Part shown: positions 8,076 to 14,806 of the stretch, one piece after another
Layout: each line of letters begins with the position of its first letter
Position numbering within the stretch: the first letter of the stretch is position 1
Virus record (IMG/VR): IMGVR_UViG_3300032241_001790
Location: 1-23,736 of that record
Strand: one strand, 5' to 3'
Origin: a virus
Length of the DNA stretch: 23,736 nucleotides
Made by a program: the position numbers and the translations under genes
Notes under the pieces: generated by a model
Seen by the model: the letters and a program-made list of their open reading frames with translations, nothing else
What the model was told of the DNA's origin: nothing
Databases searched by the model: none

Positions 8076-9707
8076 TCAAATGCCATACAACGGTTGTGGT
8101 GCGGAACCCTTAAAGTCCATTTTATTATCAAGATCCGCAGTCCATTCAGCGCCGCGAACGAGCAGGCCAATCTCACGCAGGTGCCGAAGACCCATGCTCA
8201 CGGTATCCACCAAGTCGTCGTGCTTACCCTTCGGGAACGTGCTGGTCTGCGTGATTACCTGATCCGCCCATGCCCTATCTGGCGCAAAGATCAAGCCTTC
8301 AGCGAACAGATGCTGCACTGAATACAACCTCGAAAGCTTGTCTTGGCTTTTTGGGTCCACGAGCTGAACGGCGAAGTCTTCATGCCCGTATAAGCGCCTA
8401 ATTTCCTGCGCAACGCTAATCCCAGCCGCCTTGTTCTCAATCAGCAGTTTATCAACTTTGAACTTCTTCATGCTTTCCTGAACCTTGGTCACAAGATCAT
8501 GCAGCTCAAGACGTTCTTGCCATGCCCACAGCATCATCACTTTGGGATGCTCTTCTGAGTATGTGCGCTTAATAACAGAGATTGCCTCATCATCACGACC
8601 GACAACCCGTGTAGCCATAGCATTTTGAGCGCCGCCAGAAAAAACTCCCCACACGGTGAGCGCGCTGAAGTCGTTTTCCGTCTTCGTGGTGTAAGCCGTA
8701 TCAAGCGAGGCGATCACATAGTCCATGTCAGGGAAGAAGTCTCTTTCCCATAGTTGCCACCATTCGCGCTTGATGACGCCACCACCCTTTGGCTCCGGTC
8801 GTTGCTGAAGCTGTCCAGCAGCCGTCCAAGGCCCCATCTGGCGCTCTAAGGTTGCGACCTCTCGCTCACCAAAGCGTTCGGGCCACAGAAGCTCGCCAGC
8901 CTCTTTGCGAGGGTCTTCCCATCCGATGCTGGTTATGAACGAGCGCTCAGGCTCAAACCTCATCGGAAGGCAGAGATGGGTCCATTCCCCCACCTCTTTG
9001 CTAAGAATATGCCCGGTAAGATCTTCTTCTCCAAGCCGCTGCTGGATAACCACAAACGCGCCGGTCTTGGCATTGTTGAGACGAGTCGACAACGCGCCGT
9101 CCCACCATTCGATGGTGGTTGCGATGGTTGCTTCAGAGTGTGCTTCTTGTGCCGCATTGGGGTCATCGACGACAATAATATTCCCGCCTTCACCCGTAAG
9201 AGACGACCCGACAGATGTAGACAGTCGTGAGCCACCCTTGTCATTATCAAACCTCGTTTTGGTGTTCTGATCGCCCATGAGTGAAAAGCGGTCGCCCCAC
9301 AATGATTGATACCAAGGGCTCTCAATCAAGCGACGGCATTTAGTGGAATCACGCAGCGACAAGCTCTGAGCATATGAAGCATGAAGAAACTGAACACCGG
9401 GACCGCTGGTGTAGCTATTATGTCTTTGCGCCCATGTGAATGCAGGGAAGGCCACGGAGGTCAAAGACGACTTTGCGCAGCGTGGCGGGATGTTGATGAT
9501 AAGACGCCTGATGTCGCCGTCTACGACCGCCTGAAGATGTTCTGCGACCGCCTCAATAGGCCAGCCGTGAGAGAATGGCGCTGGGTCGATATACTTCCAT
9601 CCATTCTGCAAGAATGTGTAAAGGTTGTCTTGGCAATCGGCACGATCAAGATCGCGCAACTGCTCGTCGATTGAGATTGTTTTTCCGTTTACCTCGATGA
9701 CTTTCAT
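8076..9707 (-). CDS. terL: Terminase large subunit
   Basis: TerL is the ATP-driven packaging motor and nuclease that cuts concatemers and docks on the portal. The 543-residue protein has an adenine/P-loop region with IPPRCAKSS (73-81), a Walker A variant with Ala where Gly is usual; Walker B IIVVDD (177-182); and FVVIQQRLGEEDLTG (218-232), a coupling-type segment. The RNase-H-like nuclease follows, with Asp336 in SLDTAYT, Glu424 in LLIENKAAG and Asp497-Asp498 in KGKHDDLVD. The frame extends 27 codons upstream, but ATG at 9707 is chosen because it overlaps the previous stop as ATGA. All catalytic acids are present, so it should be active. Confidence 0.97.
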   Translation of the reverse strand: MKVIEVNGKTISIDEQLRDLDRADCQDNLYTFLQNGWKYIDPAPFSHGWPIEAVAEHLQAVVDGDIRRLIINIPPRCAKSSLTSVAFPAFTWAQRHNSYTSGPGVQFLHASYAQSLSLRDSTKCRRLIESPWYQSLWGDRFSLMGDQNTKTRFDNDKGGSRLSTSVGSSLTGEGGNIIVVDDPNAAQEAHSEATIATTIEWWDGALSTRLNNAKTGAFVVIQQRLGEEDLTGHILSKEVGEWTHLCLPMRFEPERSFITSIGWEDPRKEAGELLWPERFGEREVATLERQMGPWTAAGQLQQRPEPKGGGVIKREWWQLWERDFFPDMDYVIASLDTAYTTKTENDFSALTVWGVFSGGAQNAMATRVVGRDDEAISVIKRTYSEEHPKVMMLWAWQERLELHDLVTKVQESMKKFKVDKLLIENKAAGISVAQEIRRLYGHEDFAVQLVDPKSQDKLSRLYSVQHLFAEGLIFAPDRAWADQVITQTSTFPKGKHDDLVDTVSMGLRHLREIGLLVRGAEWTADLDNKMDFKGSAPQPLYGI

Positions 9708-9961
9708 TTGCTTGCCTTCGCCCACTGTTTGATGGGAAGCCTTGTGAAGGTCAGATACTTCTCGCCGGTCTTTGCGTCGCGCCAACAATCAAGATACACC
9801 CGGACGCTGTGACCGATGCGCTTGGTGTAAATCAAATCCCCATCCATCTCTTCGTAGGCATAGCCGTTCTCATCATCTAGCTCCGGGCGACGGAGCCATC
9901 CGTAATTGTAGTGCCAGCCACTAGAAATCCGCTCATCTGTCATGCTGTCATTGTAGCGCAT
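9704..9961 (-). CDS. Hypothetical small protein directly upstream of terL (85 aa)
   Basis: I do not recognise it. The product has aromatic patches (SSGWHYNYGWLRRPE, GYAYEEMDGDLIYTKR) and a basic C-terminus, with no membrane segment. ATG at 9961 is chosen for its AGGA seven bases upstream. The alternative at 9943 would overlap the previous stop as ATGA. A GTG further up is less likely. Its stop overlaps the terL start, so the two are coupled. Confidence 0.6.
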   Translation of the reverse strand: MRYNDSMTDERISSGWHYNYGWLRRPELDDENGYAYEEMDGDLIYTKRIGHSVRVYLDCWRDAKTGEKYLTFTRLPIKQWAKASK

Positions 9962-10116
9962 TTTGTGATCCTGTAAAAGCACAGCTCAGGATGAGCTTCA
10001 CCAACATATCCATTTGGAATGGTGAAGCCATACGCTTCAATGATCATGTCCGGTATCCACAGGCCTAACATCATGCGCGACCGCCAGCGGCGCTTAGATA
10101 GGTTTTTCTTTCGCAT
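9940..10116 (-). CDS. Hypothetical small basic protein (58 aa)
   Basis: ATG at 10116 is preceded by GGAGGG at five bases, inside the 3' end of the upstream gene, with which it overlaps by 23 bases. The N-terminus is strongly basic (MRKKNLSKRRWRSR), followed by a short hydrophobic part (MMLGLWIPDMIIEAYG). It could bind nucleic acid or a membrane surface, but nothing identifies it. Confidence 0.55.
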   Translation of the reverse strand: MRKKNLSKRRWRSRMMLGLWIPDMIIEAYGFTIPNGYVGEAHPELCFYRITKCATMTA

Positions 10117-10345
10117 CTTTACCCTCCAGCGCTTTGCGGGCAAACATTATTAATGCTTCTGCATTTGGTGGTGCTGGCACCTCACAATGCACGATGATTT
10201 CCCGCAGCGCCGCCTCCAGCTTCTCGATGCGGTCGGAAGCTTTTTGACGTTCGTATTCATATTCAGTAAGGCAAGTTTGCGGGTACTCATGTTTTATATC
10301 AGCGGGAAAGTATCTCCTCAGCATTGCCACAAGATCATCACTCAT
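10094..10345 (-). CDS. Small coiled-coil protein, RIEKLEAALR module (83 aa)
   Basis: The product starts MSDDLVAMLRRYF and contains the heptad-rich RIEKLEAALREI and a C-terminal FARKALEGKDAKEK. The same layout occurs in the gene upstream, so the two are modular paralogues. ATG at 10345 has GGAGGGG close upstream, within the last codons of the previous gene (8-base overlap). The molecular role is unknown; coiled-coil pairing with its neighbour is a guess. Confidence 0.65.
   Translation of the reverse strand: MSDDLVAMLRRYFPADIKHEYPQTCLTEYEYERQKASDRIEKLEAALREIIVHCEVPAPPNAEALIMFARKALEGKDAKEKPI
10202..10234 (-). repeat. 33-base coding repeat, copy 1
   Basis: This segment differs from 10443-10475 at one base and is echoed less exactly at 10816-10842. 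It encodes the RIEKLEAALR helix and includes CTGGAGG on the coding strand. Confidence 0.8.
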
Positions 10346-10928
10346 CTTTCCCCTCCAATGCTTCACACACCAAGGAGTAAGTTCTGTCATCTCTTTCTTG
10401 AAGATCGTCTATTCCGCCCGCATGGTGCATAGCTTTAAGCGCCCGCAGCGCCGCCTCCAGCTTCTTGATGCGGTCATTTTGTTTTTCTGTATGAGGCACC
10501 AATATATCCGCCAATTTTATATAATCTACAAGCAGTCTATCTGTCTGTTTGGCATGGCTTGAAGCAAAAACAAGACGCTCATACTTTTCTTCAGTCGTAT
10601 GCCCATCCCATTCACCATCATAAGGCGGCAAGTGAGCAAACAAATGCGCTTCGTTGTCATGGAAATGCCATGATGCTTGGCCAATTGGAAAATCAATGTA
10701 AACACATCCATGCCATGCCTCATCCCAGCCGGGAATAGCTGTTTTTTTAACGCCAGATGGATAGATACTAGCAAGAAACGCAACCAAACGATTGCGTTCT
10801 GTGTATGCACCGTCACGCGCCGCCTCCAGCTTCTCAATACGGACGGCGGCTAATTCGCACAAATATTCTGCTTCATGCGGGTCATAAATGGATGCACCAA
10901 ACAACCGCTTCACAAGATCATCAGTCAC
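10338..10928 (-). CDS. Phage protein with two RI(E/K)KLEAA modules around a central domain (196 aa)
   Basis: The start is GTG at 10928, overlapping the previous stop as GTGA and preceded by AAGGAGAAG. N-terminal MTDDLVKRLF and AAVRIEKLEAARDG are followed by a central domain (about 45-125: RLVAFLASIYPSG, GCVYIDFPIGQASWHFHDNE, HLPPYDGEWDGHTTEEKYERL). From memory this region is common in proteobacterial phage proteins of unknown function. A second helix DRIKKLEAALRALKAM and the tail CEALEGKDE close it. It looks like the small paralogue downstream with an inserted domain. Confidence 0.7.
   Translation of the reverse strand: MTDDLVKRLFGASIYDPHEAEYLCELAAVRIEKLEAARDGAYTERNRLVAFLASIYPSGVKKTAIPGWDEAWHGCVYIDFPIGQASWHFHDNEAHLFAHLPPYDGEWDGHTTEEKYERLVFASSHAKQTDRLLVDYIKLADILVPHTEKQNDRIKKLEAALRALKAMHHAGGIDDLQERDDRTYSLVCEALEGKDE
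10443..10475 (-). repeat. 33-base coding repeat, copy 2
   Basis: Nearly identical to 10202-10234 (one difference); encodes RIKKLEAALR. Short homologous repeats in adjacent genes could mediate recombination between modules. Confidence 0.8.
10816..10842 (-). repeat. Related coding repeat, copy 3
   Basis: A diverged copy encoding RIEKLEAAR in the N-terminal part of the 196-residue protein; it shares the core gccgcctccagcttct. Confidence 0.6.
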
Positions 10929-11278
10929 AGCCCTTCTCCTTCTTCAAAATCAAGCTCAACTTTGATGCAGGCGATGCGGGGCGCTACATCTTTGCAAAAA
11001 AGCTTGTCTGCTTCTTCTTTAAGGTTATGAGCGATAACTGATCTATTTACATGAACATTCAGCCACACCGTCCTCTTGTGGCGCGGGCGGACTTCGATGA
11101 GGTCGTTTTTGTGTGGTGACTCATCCTCAATCCACAATCCTGCATAGCTCCAACTTGCAGTGTGCCAAGCGCCATCATTTTTTATTGCTCCGTGAACGCG
11201 CATAAATGCCCCATCCGTCGCATAGATGCGAACTTCGCGACCGTCACGGGTGCGGTACTTTTTGTTGATGTCGATCAT
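10925..11278 (-). CDS. Conserved small phage protein, KYRTRDGREVRIYATDG type (117 aa)
   Basis: The product opens MIDINKKYRTRDGREVRIYA and continues with short beta-like segments (VHGAIKNDGAWHTASWSYAG), then KRTVWLNVHVN and an acidic tail. I recognise this N-terminus from uncharacterised accessory proteins in many phages and prophages, but no function is known to me. It overlaps its upstream neighbour by ATGA and its downstream neighbour by GTGA. Its last codons supply the ribosome site of the next gene. Confidence 0.75.
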   Translation of the reverse strand: MIDINKKYRTRDGREVRIYATDGAFMRVHGAIKNDGAWHTASWSYAGLWIEDESPHKNDLIEVRPRHKRTVWLNVHVNRSVIAHNLKEEADKLFCKDVAPRIACIKVELDFEEGEGL

Positions 11279-11637
11279 TTCTTCTCCTTTTGCAATTCGG
11301 GCATGGAGTCAAAGCATTTAGCCGCTATCTTTTCAAACTTATCTTTTGTGACAGTTCCAAGCTTTGCGGCTTCATCCCATGTTTCCGGCAAACCATCGTA
11401 AAATTCTAAGACAGTCGGAAATACCTTGCCCTCCCCCTTCTTAGGCGGCGCAGGCAAAGGCATCCAGTGAGTGATTGCCGCATTGGGGTGCCGGGCGCCA
11501 TCCGCATCGCACCAATTATGCGTATTATCCAATGCCCAGCCACCCCAAATGACTTGATCTATGCGAAGACCATCAGGTTCGGTGACAAGAATGCTGCGAT
11601 CCTTTGGCGCGGTGTCTATCGGTTGCCATTCAGCCAT
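11275..11637 (-). CDS. DUF551-like protein (120 aa)
   Basis: It carries both hallmarks of the DUF551-type fold: WQPIDTAPKDRSILVTE at residues 4-20 and ITHWMPLPAPP at about 55-65. A helical extension of about 50 residues (FYDGLPETWDEAAKLG, KFEKIAAKCFDSM) follows that I do not recognise. ATG at 11637 has GGAG seven bases upstream, inside the last codons of the previous gene. DUF551 proteins are frequent in phages; their role is unknown. A paralogue lies at 12826-13104. Confidence 0.8.
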   Translation of the reverse strand: MAEWQPIDTAPKDRSILVTEPDGLRIDQVIWGGWALDNTHNWCDADGARHPNAAITHWMPLPAPPKKGEGKVFPTVLEFYDGLPETWDEAAKLGTVTKDKFEKIAAKCFDSMPELQKEKK

Positions 11638-12019
11638 CTTTCTTCTCCATCAGCTTCCGAAGTTTTTCCTTATTGGCATCTGTCATATAGTACCCAATGC
11701 CGCGCCATGTAGCGATCTCGATACCATGCGGCTTCAGTTTGGCGCGTAACTTCAGCACCGCGATCTTCGTTCGAAGCTTTTCGTACTCAGGGCCGTTTTG
11801 TCGAAAGAATGTGCCAGTCAATGACGTGATGTGATCTAAACACGCATAACTGGCGACATCACGATTATAGATGCCCATGAGCAGTGCGCTTTGCTGATGC
11901 GAAAGAATGCTCTTCAACGCAGCGTTGGGCTGAACCATGTCAGCTTGGTATTGCCTGATCTGCTCTCGAAGTATCTCGATCTCTTCGCGTAGTTCACGAA
12001 TGGTTTGAGCGTCGTTCAT
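11630..12019 (-). CDS. Coiled-coil plus winged-helix-like protein (129 aa)
   Basis: Residues about 3-28 (QTIRELREEIEILREQIRQY) form a clear heptad coiled coil. The C-terminal half resembles an OmpR/PhoB-type winged helix: KIAVLKLRAKLKPHGIEI corresponds to the recognition helix, and ATWRGIGYYMTD to the wing hairpin (compare VRGVGY in response regulators). No receiver domain is present. It may be a dimeric DNA-binding regulator of the late operon; this is inference. ATG at 12019 overlaps the previous stop as ATGA; GGAGG lies eleven bases upstream. Confidence 0.7.
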   Translation of the reverse strand: MNDAQTIRELREEIEILREQIRQYQADMVQPNAALKSILSHQQSALLMGIYNRDVASYACLDHITSLTGTFFRQNGPEYEKLRTKIAVLKLRAKLKPHGIEIATWRGIGYYMTDANKEKLRKLMEKKDG

Positions 12020-12213
12020 TTTCTTGCGCCCCTCCAAACAGTATCAACAAGATGCTCGATGGATTTGCGAACCTCATCATCCATGATGTGGTTGAGCGCT
12101 ATAGCTTCGACATTGATGAGAGCGGTCTCCAGCTCACTCACCATCTTTTCGCTTTCAAGGTACTGCTCGTACCAGCGCTTCTCTTGGGTCTCCCAATAAT
12201 GTGCTGCTTTCAT
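12016..12213 (-). CDS. Small hypothetical helical protein (65 aa), first gene after a promoter
   Basis: ATG at 12213 has AAGGAG nine bases upstream. The product is short and probably all helical (HYWETQEKRWYEQYLESEK, then SELETALINVEAIALNH) and ends in RGARK. It is the first gene behind the promoter at 12241-12268, hence the head of the transcript leading to terL. I cannot name it. Confidence 0.65.
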   Translation of the reverse strand: MKAAHYWETQEKRWYEQYLESEKMVSELETALINVEAIALNHIMDDEVRKSIEHLVDTVWRGARK

Positions 12214-12240
12214 GTTGTATTGCTCCTTTGAGACAGGAGC

Positions 12241-12268
12241 ATTGTAAACCAACAGATTGACAAGTCAA
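12241..12268 (-). promoter_or_regulatory. Sigma70-type promoter with palindrome over the -35
   Basis: On the minus strand TTGACT (12268-12263), a 16-base spacer and TACAAT (12246-12241) form a good promoter. The -35 lies in TTGAC-aa-GTCAA (12257-12268), a likely operator. It would drive 12213 leftward towards terL. Confidence 0.7.
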
Positions 12269-12277
12269 TATGGTTAT

Positions 12278-12490
12278 CTAATCGTTAGCCACAGATTTTG
12301 TGCGCAAAGCGGTGATGTTGGTTTGGGCTCGAATTTCCGGGTTCTGCCAACACCAGATCTCACCATCGTCTTCGGCGCATACCCAAATGAGATGATGCTC
12401 AATGCCGTAATCAATCAGCACTTGAGCTAGAGCTTTACCACGAGGCGTAACTACAGGGATTGGCGGGTTCAATTGAAGCATGGTCTGCAT
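12278..12490 (-). CDS. Conserved small phage protein, QLNPPIPVVTPRGKA type (70 aa)
   Basis: The product MQTMLQLNPPIPVVTPRGKA is followed by ALAQVLIDYGIEHHLIWVCA and an acidic-aromatic stretch ending in WCWQNPEIRAQ. From memory this layout is very common in alphaproteobacterial phages and prophages, always uncharacterised. ATG at 12490 is chosen because GGAGGA lies eight bases upstream; the frame continues to a TTG but without a site. It follows the previous stop closely. Confidence 0.78.
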   Translation of the reverse strand: MQTMLQLNPPIPVVTPRGKALAQVLIDYGIEHHLIWVCAEDDGEIWCWQNPEIRAQTNITALRTKSVAND

Positions 12491-12491
12491 G

Positions 12492-12764
12492 TTATGGTTC
12501 CTCCGCAAATTTTATGGCTTCTTTGGCAAGGAATCGAGCTTTGTCTAAAGTGTTTATACGTTCATCGCCATTGTAGCCTGCGATGATCTTCATCGCGACA
12601 AAGAGCCGTGTATAGCCTTTCGCGTAATCATGAAAAAGCAGCTTCATCTCTTCATAATCATCTAGTTGATCGGCAATATCCGAATACTCAGGCAAGCCAT
12701 CCTTCAAAGCTCTATCGCGAAGAAAGTCTGCGGCACTCATATGGACATCGGATAATCTCTTCAT
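12492..12764 (-). CDS. Hypothetical phage protein (90 aa)
   Basis: The product begins MKRLSDVHMSAADFLRDRA and contains an acidic region (YSDIADQLDDYEEMK) and a C-terminal helix LDKARFLAKEAIKFAEEP. No membrane segment or catalytic motif is visible. GAGGG precedes the ATG at 12764. The final codons provide the GGAGGA for the next gene. Function unknown. Confidence 0.65.
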   Translation of the reverse strand: MKRLSDVHMSAADFLRDRALKDGLPEYSDIADQLDDYEEMKLLFHDYAKGYTRLFVAMKIIAGYNGDERINTLDKARFLAKEAIKFAEEP

Positions 12765-12825
12765 AGTCCGCCCTCACTTGATCAGCTCGATAGGCTACTT
12801 GATGATTGTCATAGGCTGTTAGCCG

Positions 12826-13104
12826 TTAGTCTAACTTTGGCGGCTCCGGCAATGGCATCCAGTAAGTTGGCTTACGTTTTTCGTAATATGTTTGTTCGAT
12901 CCACCACATCCCGCCCGCAAAGGAACCGATAACAATGTCCCCGTCACCACACAGAATCAAAACGTCAGTGTCATCTTTTGGCGCGGTCTCTATCGGTTGC
13001 CATAATGGGCGCTTGCATGTGGCGCAGAGAAAACGGTTCTCAGCGATCTTGCGCTCCCAGCTAATGGAGCCGCAGTGGCATTTGGCTGGTTTATGCTCAC
13101 TCAT
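12826..13104 (-). CDS. DUF551-like protein with N-terminal zinc ribbon (92 aa)
   Basis: The N-terminal 35 residues hold CHCGSISW and FLCATCKRP, four cysteines spaced like a zinc ribbon. A DUF551-type body follows, with WQPIETAPKDDTDVLIL and YWMPLPEPP. An ATG also exists at 13110, but AAGGGG abuts it directly; at 13104 the same site is six bases away, so 13104 is used. It overlaps the terS end by eight bases. The ribbon plus DUF551 combination suggests a small adaptor protein, but no function is known to me. Confidence 0.75.
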   Translation of the reverse strand: MSEHKPAKCHCGSISWERKIAENRFLCATCKRPLWQPIETAPKDDTDVLILCGDGDIVIGSFAGGMWWIEQTYYEKRKPTYWMPLPEPPKLD

Positions 13105-13645
13105 CTTCATCCCCTTCTGGCTGACCCTGTGCTGCCATCATGATGGCTCTGAGAGCATCCCGCTGTTCAGGGTCTAACGAGGAGCTGTCTATGACCGTGT
13201 GCTGCTGTACCTGAATGGGAGCACCATCTTTCCCAGTCAGTTCCGTATGCTGCTTGGGCGCGTACTTCTTCGGGAAAATCTTCTCCGCTCTCCATTGAAG
13301 AGCAGAAAGCTTCACGCGGTCAGCCGGAGCGCTCAATGGCGTGACCGACTTGATTACTTGGTCAATCTCATGCACCTTGTAATCAGCCAGACCCTCTCTC
13401 GCGCGCGCGCACCATGAGTCGAACTCTGGATGCTCTCTCATCCACCTATAAACACTCCCCCTATTCCACCCTAACAGCTCACAAGCTTCAACCACATCCT
13501 TGCCATTGATCATCACATCGAAGATGCGCTCACCAAACTCCGGCTTGTATGTGATGCGCTTTGCGAGCGCCCTGATGATGGGATCAGTGGCCGAAGCCAC
13601 CTCTCCCTTTGTGACCTCTGGCTCGTGCTTAGGCTTCTTCGCCAT
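13097..13645 (-). CDS. terS: Terminase small subunit
   Basis: TerS recognises viral DNA and regulates TerL. The 182-residue protein has an N-terminal HTH: DVMINGKDVVEACELLGW then NRGSVYRWMREHPEFDSWC (about residues 42-78). A helical segment around HEIDQVIKSV follows, then the block ALQWRAEKIFPKKYAPKQ (about 115-132) typical of this terminase family, and TELTGKDGAPIQV. The acidic C-terminal tail (PEGDEDE) may contact TerL. It overlaps the methyltransferase upstream by 17 bases. It is separated from terL by eleven small genes, which is unusual. Confidence 0.92.
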   Translation of the reverse strand: MAKKPKHEPEVTKGEVASATDPIIRALAKRITYKPEFGERIFDVMINGKDVVEACELLGWNRGSVYRWMREHPEFDSWCARAREGLADYKVHEIDQVIKSVTPLSAPADRVKLSALQWRAEKIFPKKYAPKQHTELTGKDGAPIQVQQHTVIDSSSLDPEQRDALRAIMMAAQGQPEGDEDE

Positions 13646-14789
13646 CTGGTGCCTCGTTCCCTATTACGTCCCAGCCCACACGACCAACTCGTGCAAACAT
13701 TTCTAACTTGGGTGTCGTCGGGTAAATTGTCGAGATCATGTCAGCGAAGAATGCTGGCTTCTCACTGTGCTTGGTAAGAGGCAGCTCAATCACTGACGGA
13801 GGCTGTGTTCCCATTGCAGGAGCGGGAACCCGGCCTTTGGTGGCAATCAGAAGCAGCTCATGCTTATTGCGGGTCCAATAGCCAGTGCCGATCCTATCCT
13901 TGATCCAGCAGATGTGGCTCTTGTAGGTGAAGCCCCATGCGTCGATCAGTTCTAGCGCTTCGGGAAGCATTGGGACCGTAGCCCACATGAATAGGGCGCA
14001 GTCATCAGCAGCAGGGGGCCGCAGTTCCATGAGGTCGAAGATGCTCATGGCTGGATAATGGTTGTCTGCCGAACGATCCATGCCGTTCTCTGAGTGTGTC
14101 TCAAACTTCCACGGCGGATCTACATACAGAACCCCATAGAGCTGACCATCCATGTCCAAAGATTGAGCAATGGTTCTATCTGCAAGCTCTTGCTCACGCT
14201 CTTCCCTTACGGCCTTTTTGATGGCTTGGTCTGGGCGAGGATCTGCAACAATCTGCTGCTGCTTCTGCGGTTCAAACTCAGCAATCTTAGCCGCGACAGA
14301 TACCGCGATCTTGCCGCTGTCTACCGCGCTGGACAACTCAGGCGTTCCACGATCCAGCACCTTCCTAGCGCGTTCTACAGACTTTTTGCCGACGTTCAAT
14401 CGCTTTGCAGCTTCTTCCTTCGACATTTTGGAAGCGCCAATTGGCGCGACCGCAGTATATTGGTTTTCGCCAGCCCTCATGTTGGCAAGGCGACCAGCGA
14501 TCATTGATCTTTGCGACTCATCCAGATGCCTTCGGTTCAAGTTATGGCTGATCACGAACCCAAGCGGGTCGCTGCCGTCATAAACAACCGACACTGGTTG
14601 ACGGCCCAAACGGACGCAAGCGAGGTAACGATGCCTTCCGTCAAGGATTTTGTTTTCATAGATCACGATGGGCTGACGCAGGCCATTATCACGGATGTCG
14701 TCCGTCAAGGCATTGAGCTGCTCTTCGCTCATCGGCGGGAAAAGCCTGCACAGTTCGTGCAGTTCCCAATCTAGCGTTTCATTGACCAT
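13629..14789 (-). CDS. ParB-like/MT-A70 adenine methyltransferase fusion
   Basis: The N-terminal half (about 1-200) is ParB-like: QPIVIYENKILDGRHRYLAC (39-58, with DGRHR), NLNRRHLDESQRSMIAG and a KMSKEEAAKRLNVGKKSVER helix-turn-helix. The C-terminal half (about 215-380) is an MT-A70-type methyltransferase with the catalytic DPPW at 224-227, LFMWATVPMLPEAL, KHELLLIATKG and KLEMFARVGRVGWDVIGNE. It should methylate adenine N6 in DNA, with the ParB part giving sequence recognition or sliding; the target is unknown. Protection of phage DNA or marking for packaging beside terS are inferences. GGGGGA precedes the ATG. Confidence 0.92.
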   Translation of the reverse strand: MVNETLDWELHELCRLFPPMSEEQLNALTDDIRDNGLRQPIVIYENKILDGRHRYLACVRLGRQPVSVVYDGSDPLGFVISHNLNRRHLDESQRSMIAGRLANMRAGENQYTAVAPIGASKMSKEEAAKRLNVGKKSVERARKVLDRGTPELSSAVDSGKIAVSVAAKIAEFEPQKQQQIVADPRPDQAIKKAVREEREQELADRTIAQSLDMDGQLYGVLYVDPPWKFETHSENGMDRSADNHYPAMSIFDLMELRPPAADDCALFMWATVPMLPEALELIDAWGFTYKSHICWIKDRIGTGYWTRNKHELLLIATKGRVPAPAMGTQPPSVIELPLTKHSEKPAFFADMISTIYPTTPKLEMFARVGRVGWDVIGNEAPDGEEA

Positions 14790-14806
14790 GTTATCCCCCT
14801 AATGCT

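Noticed and set aside
8076-9707. Inactive terminase because of Ala in place of Gly in Walker A
   Set aside because: As I recall, variants at this position are common in this terminase group, and Lys, Ser, Walker B and the nuclease acids are intact.
14094-14583. Two 137-codon plus-strand frames
   Set aside because: Antisense to the ParB part of the methyltransferase fusion.
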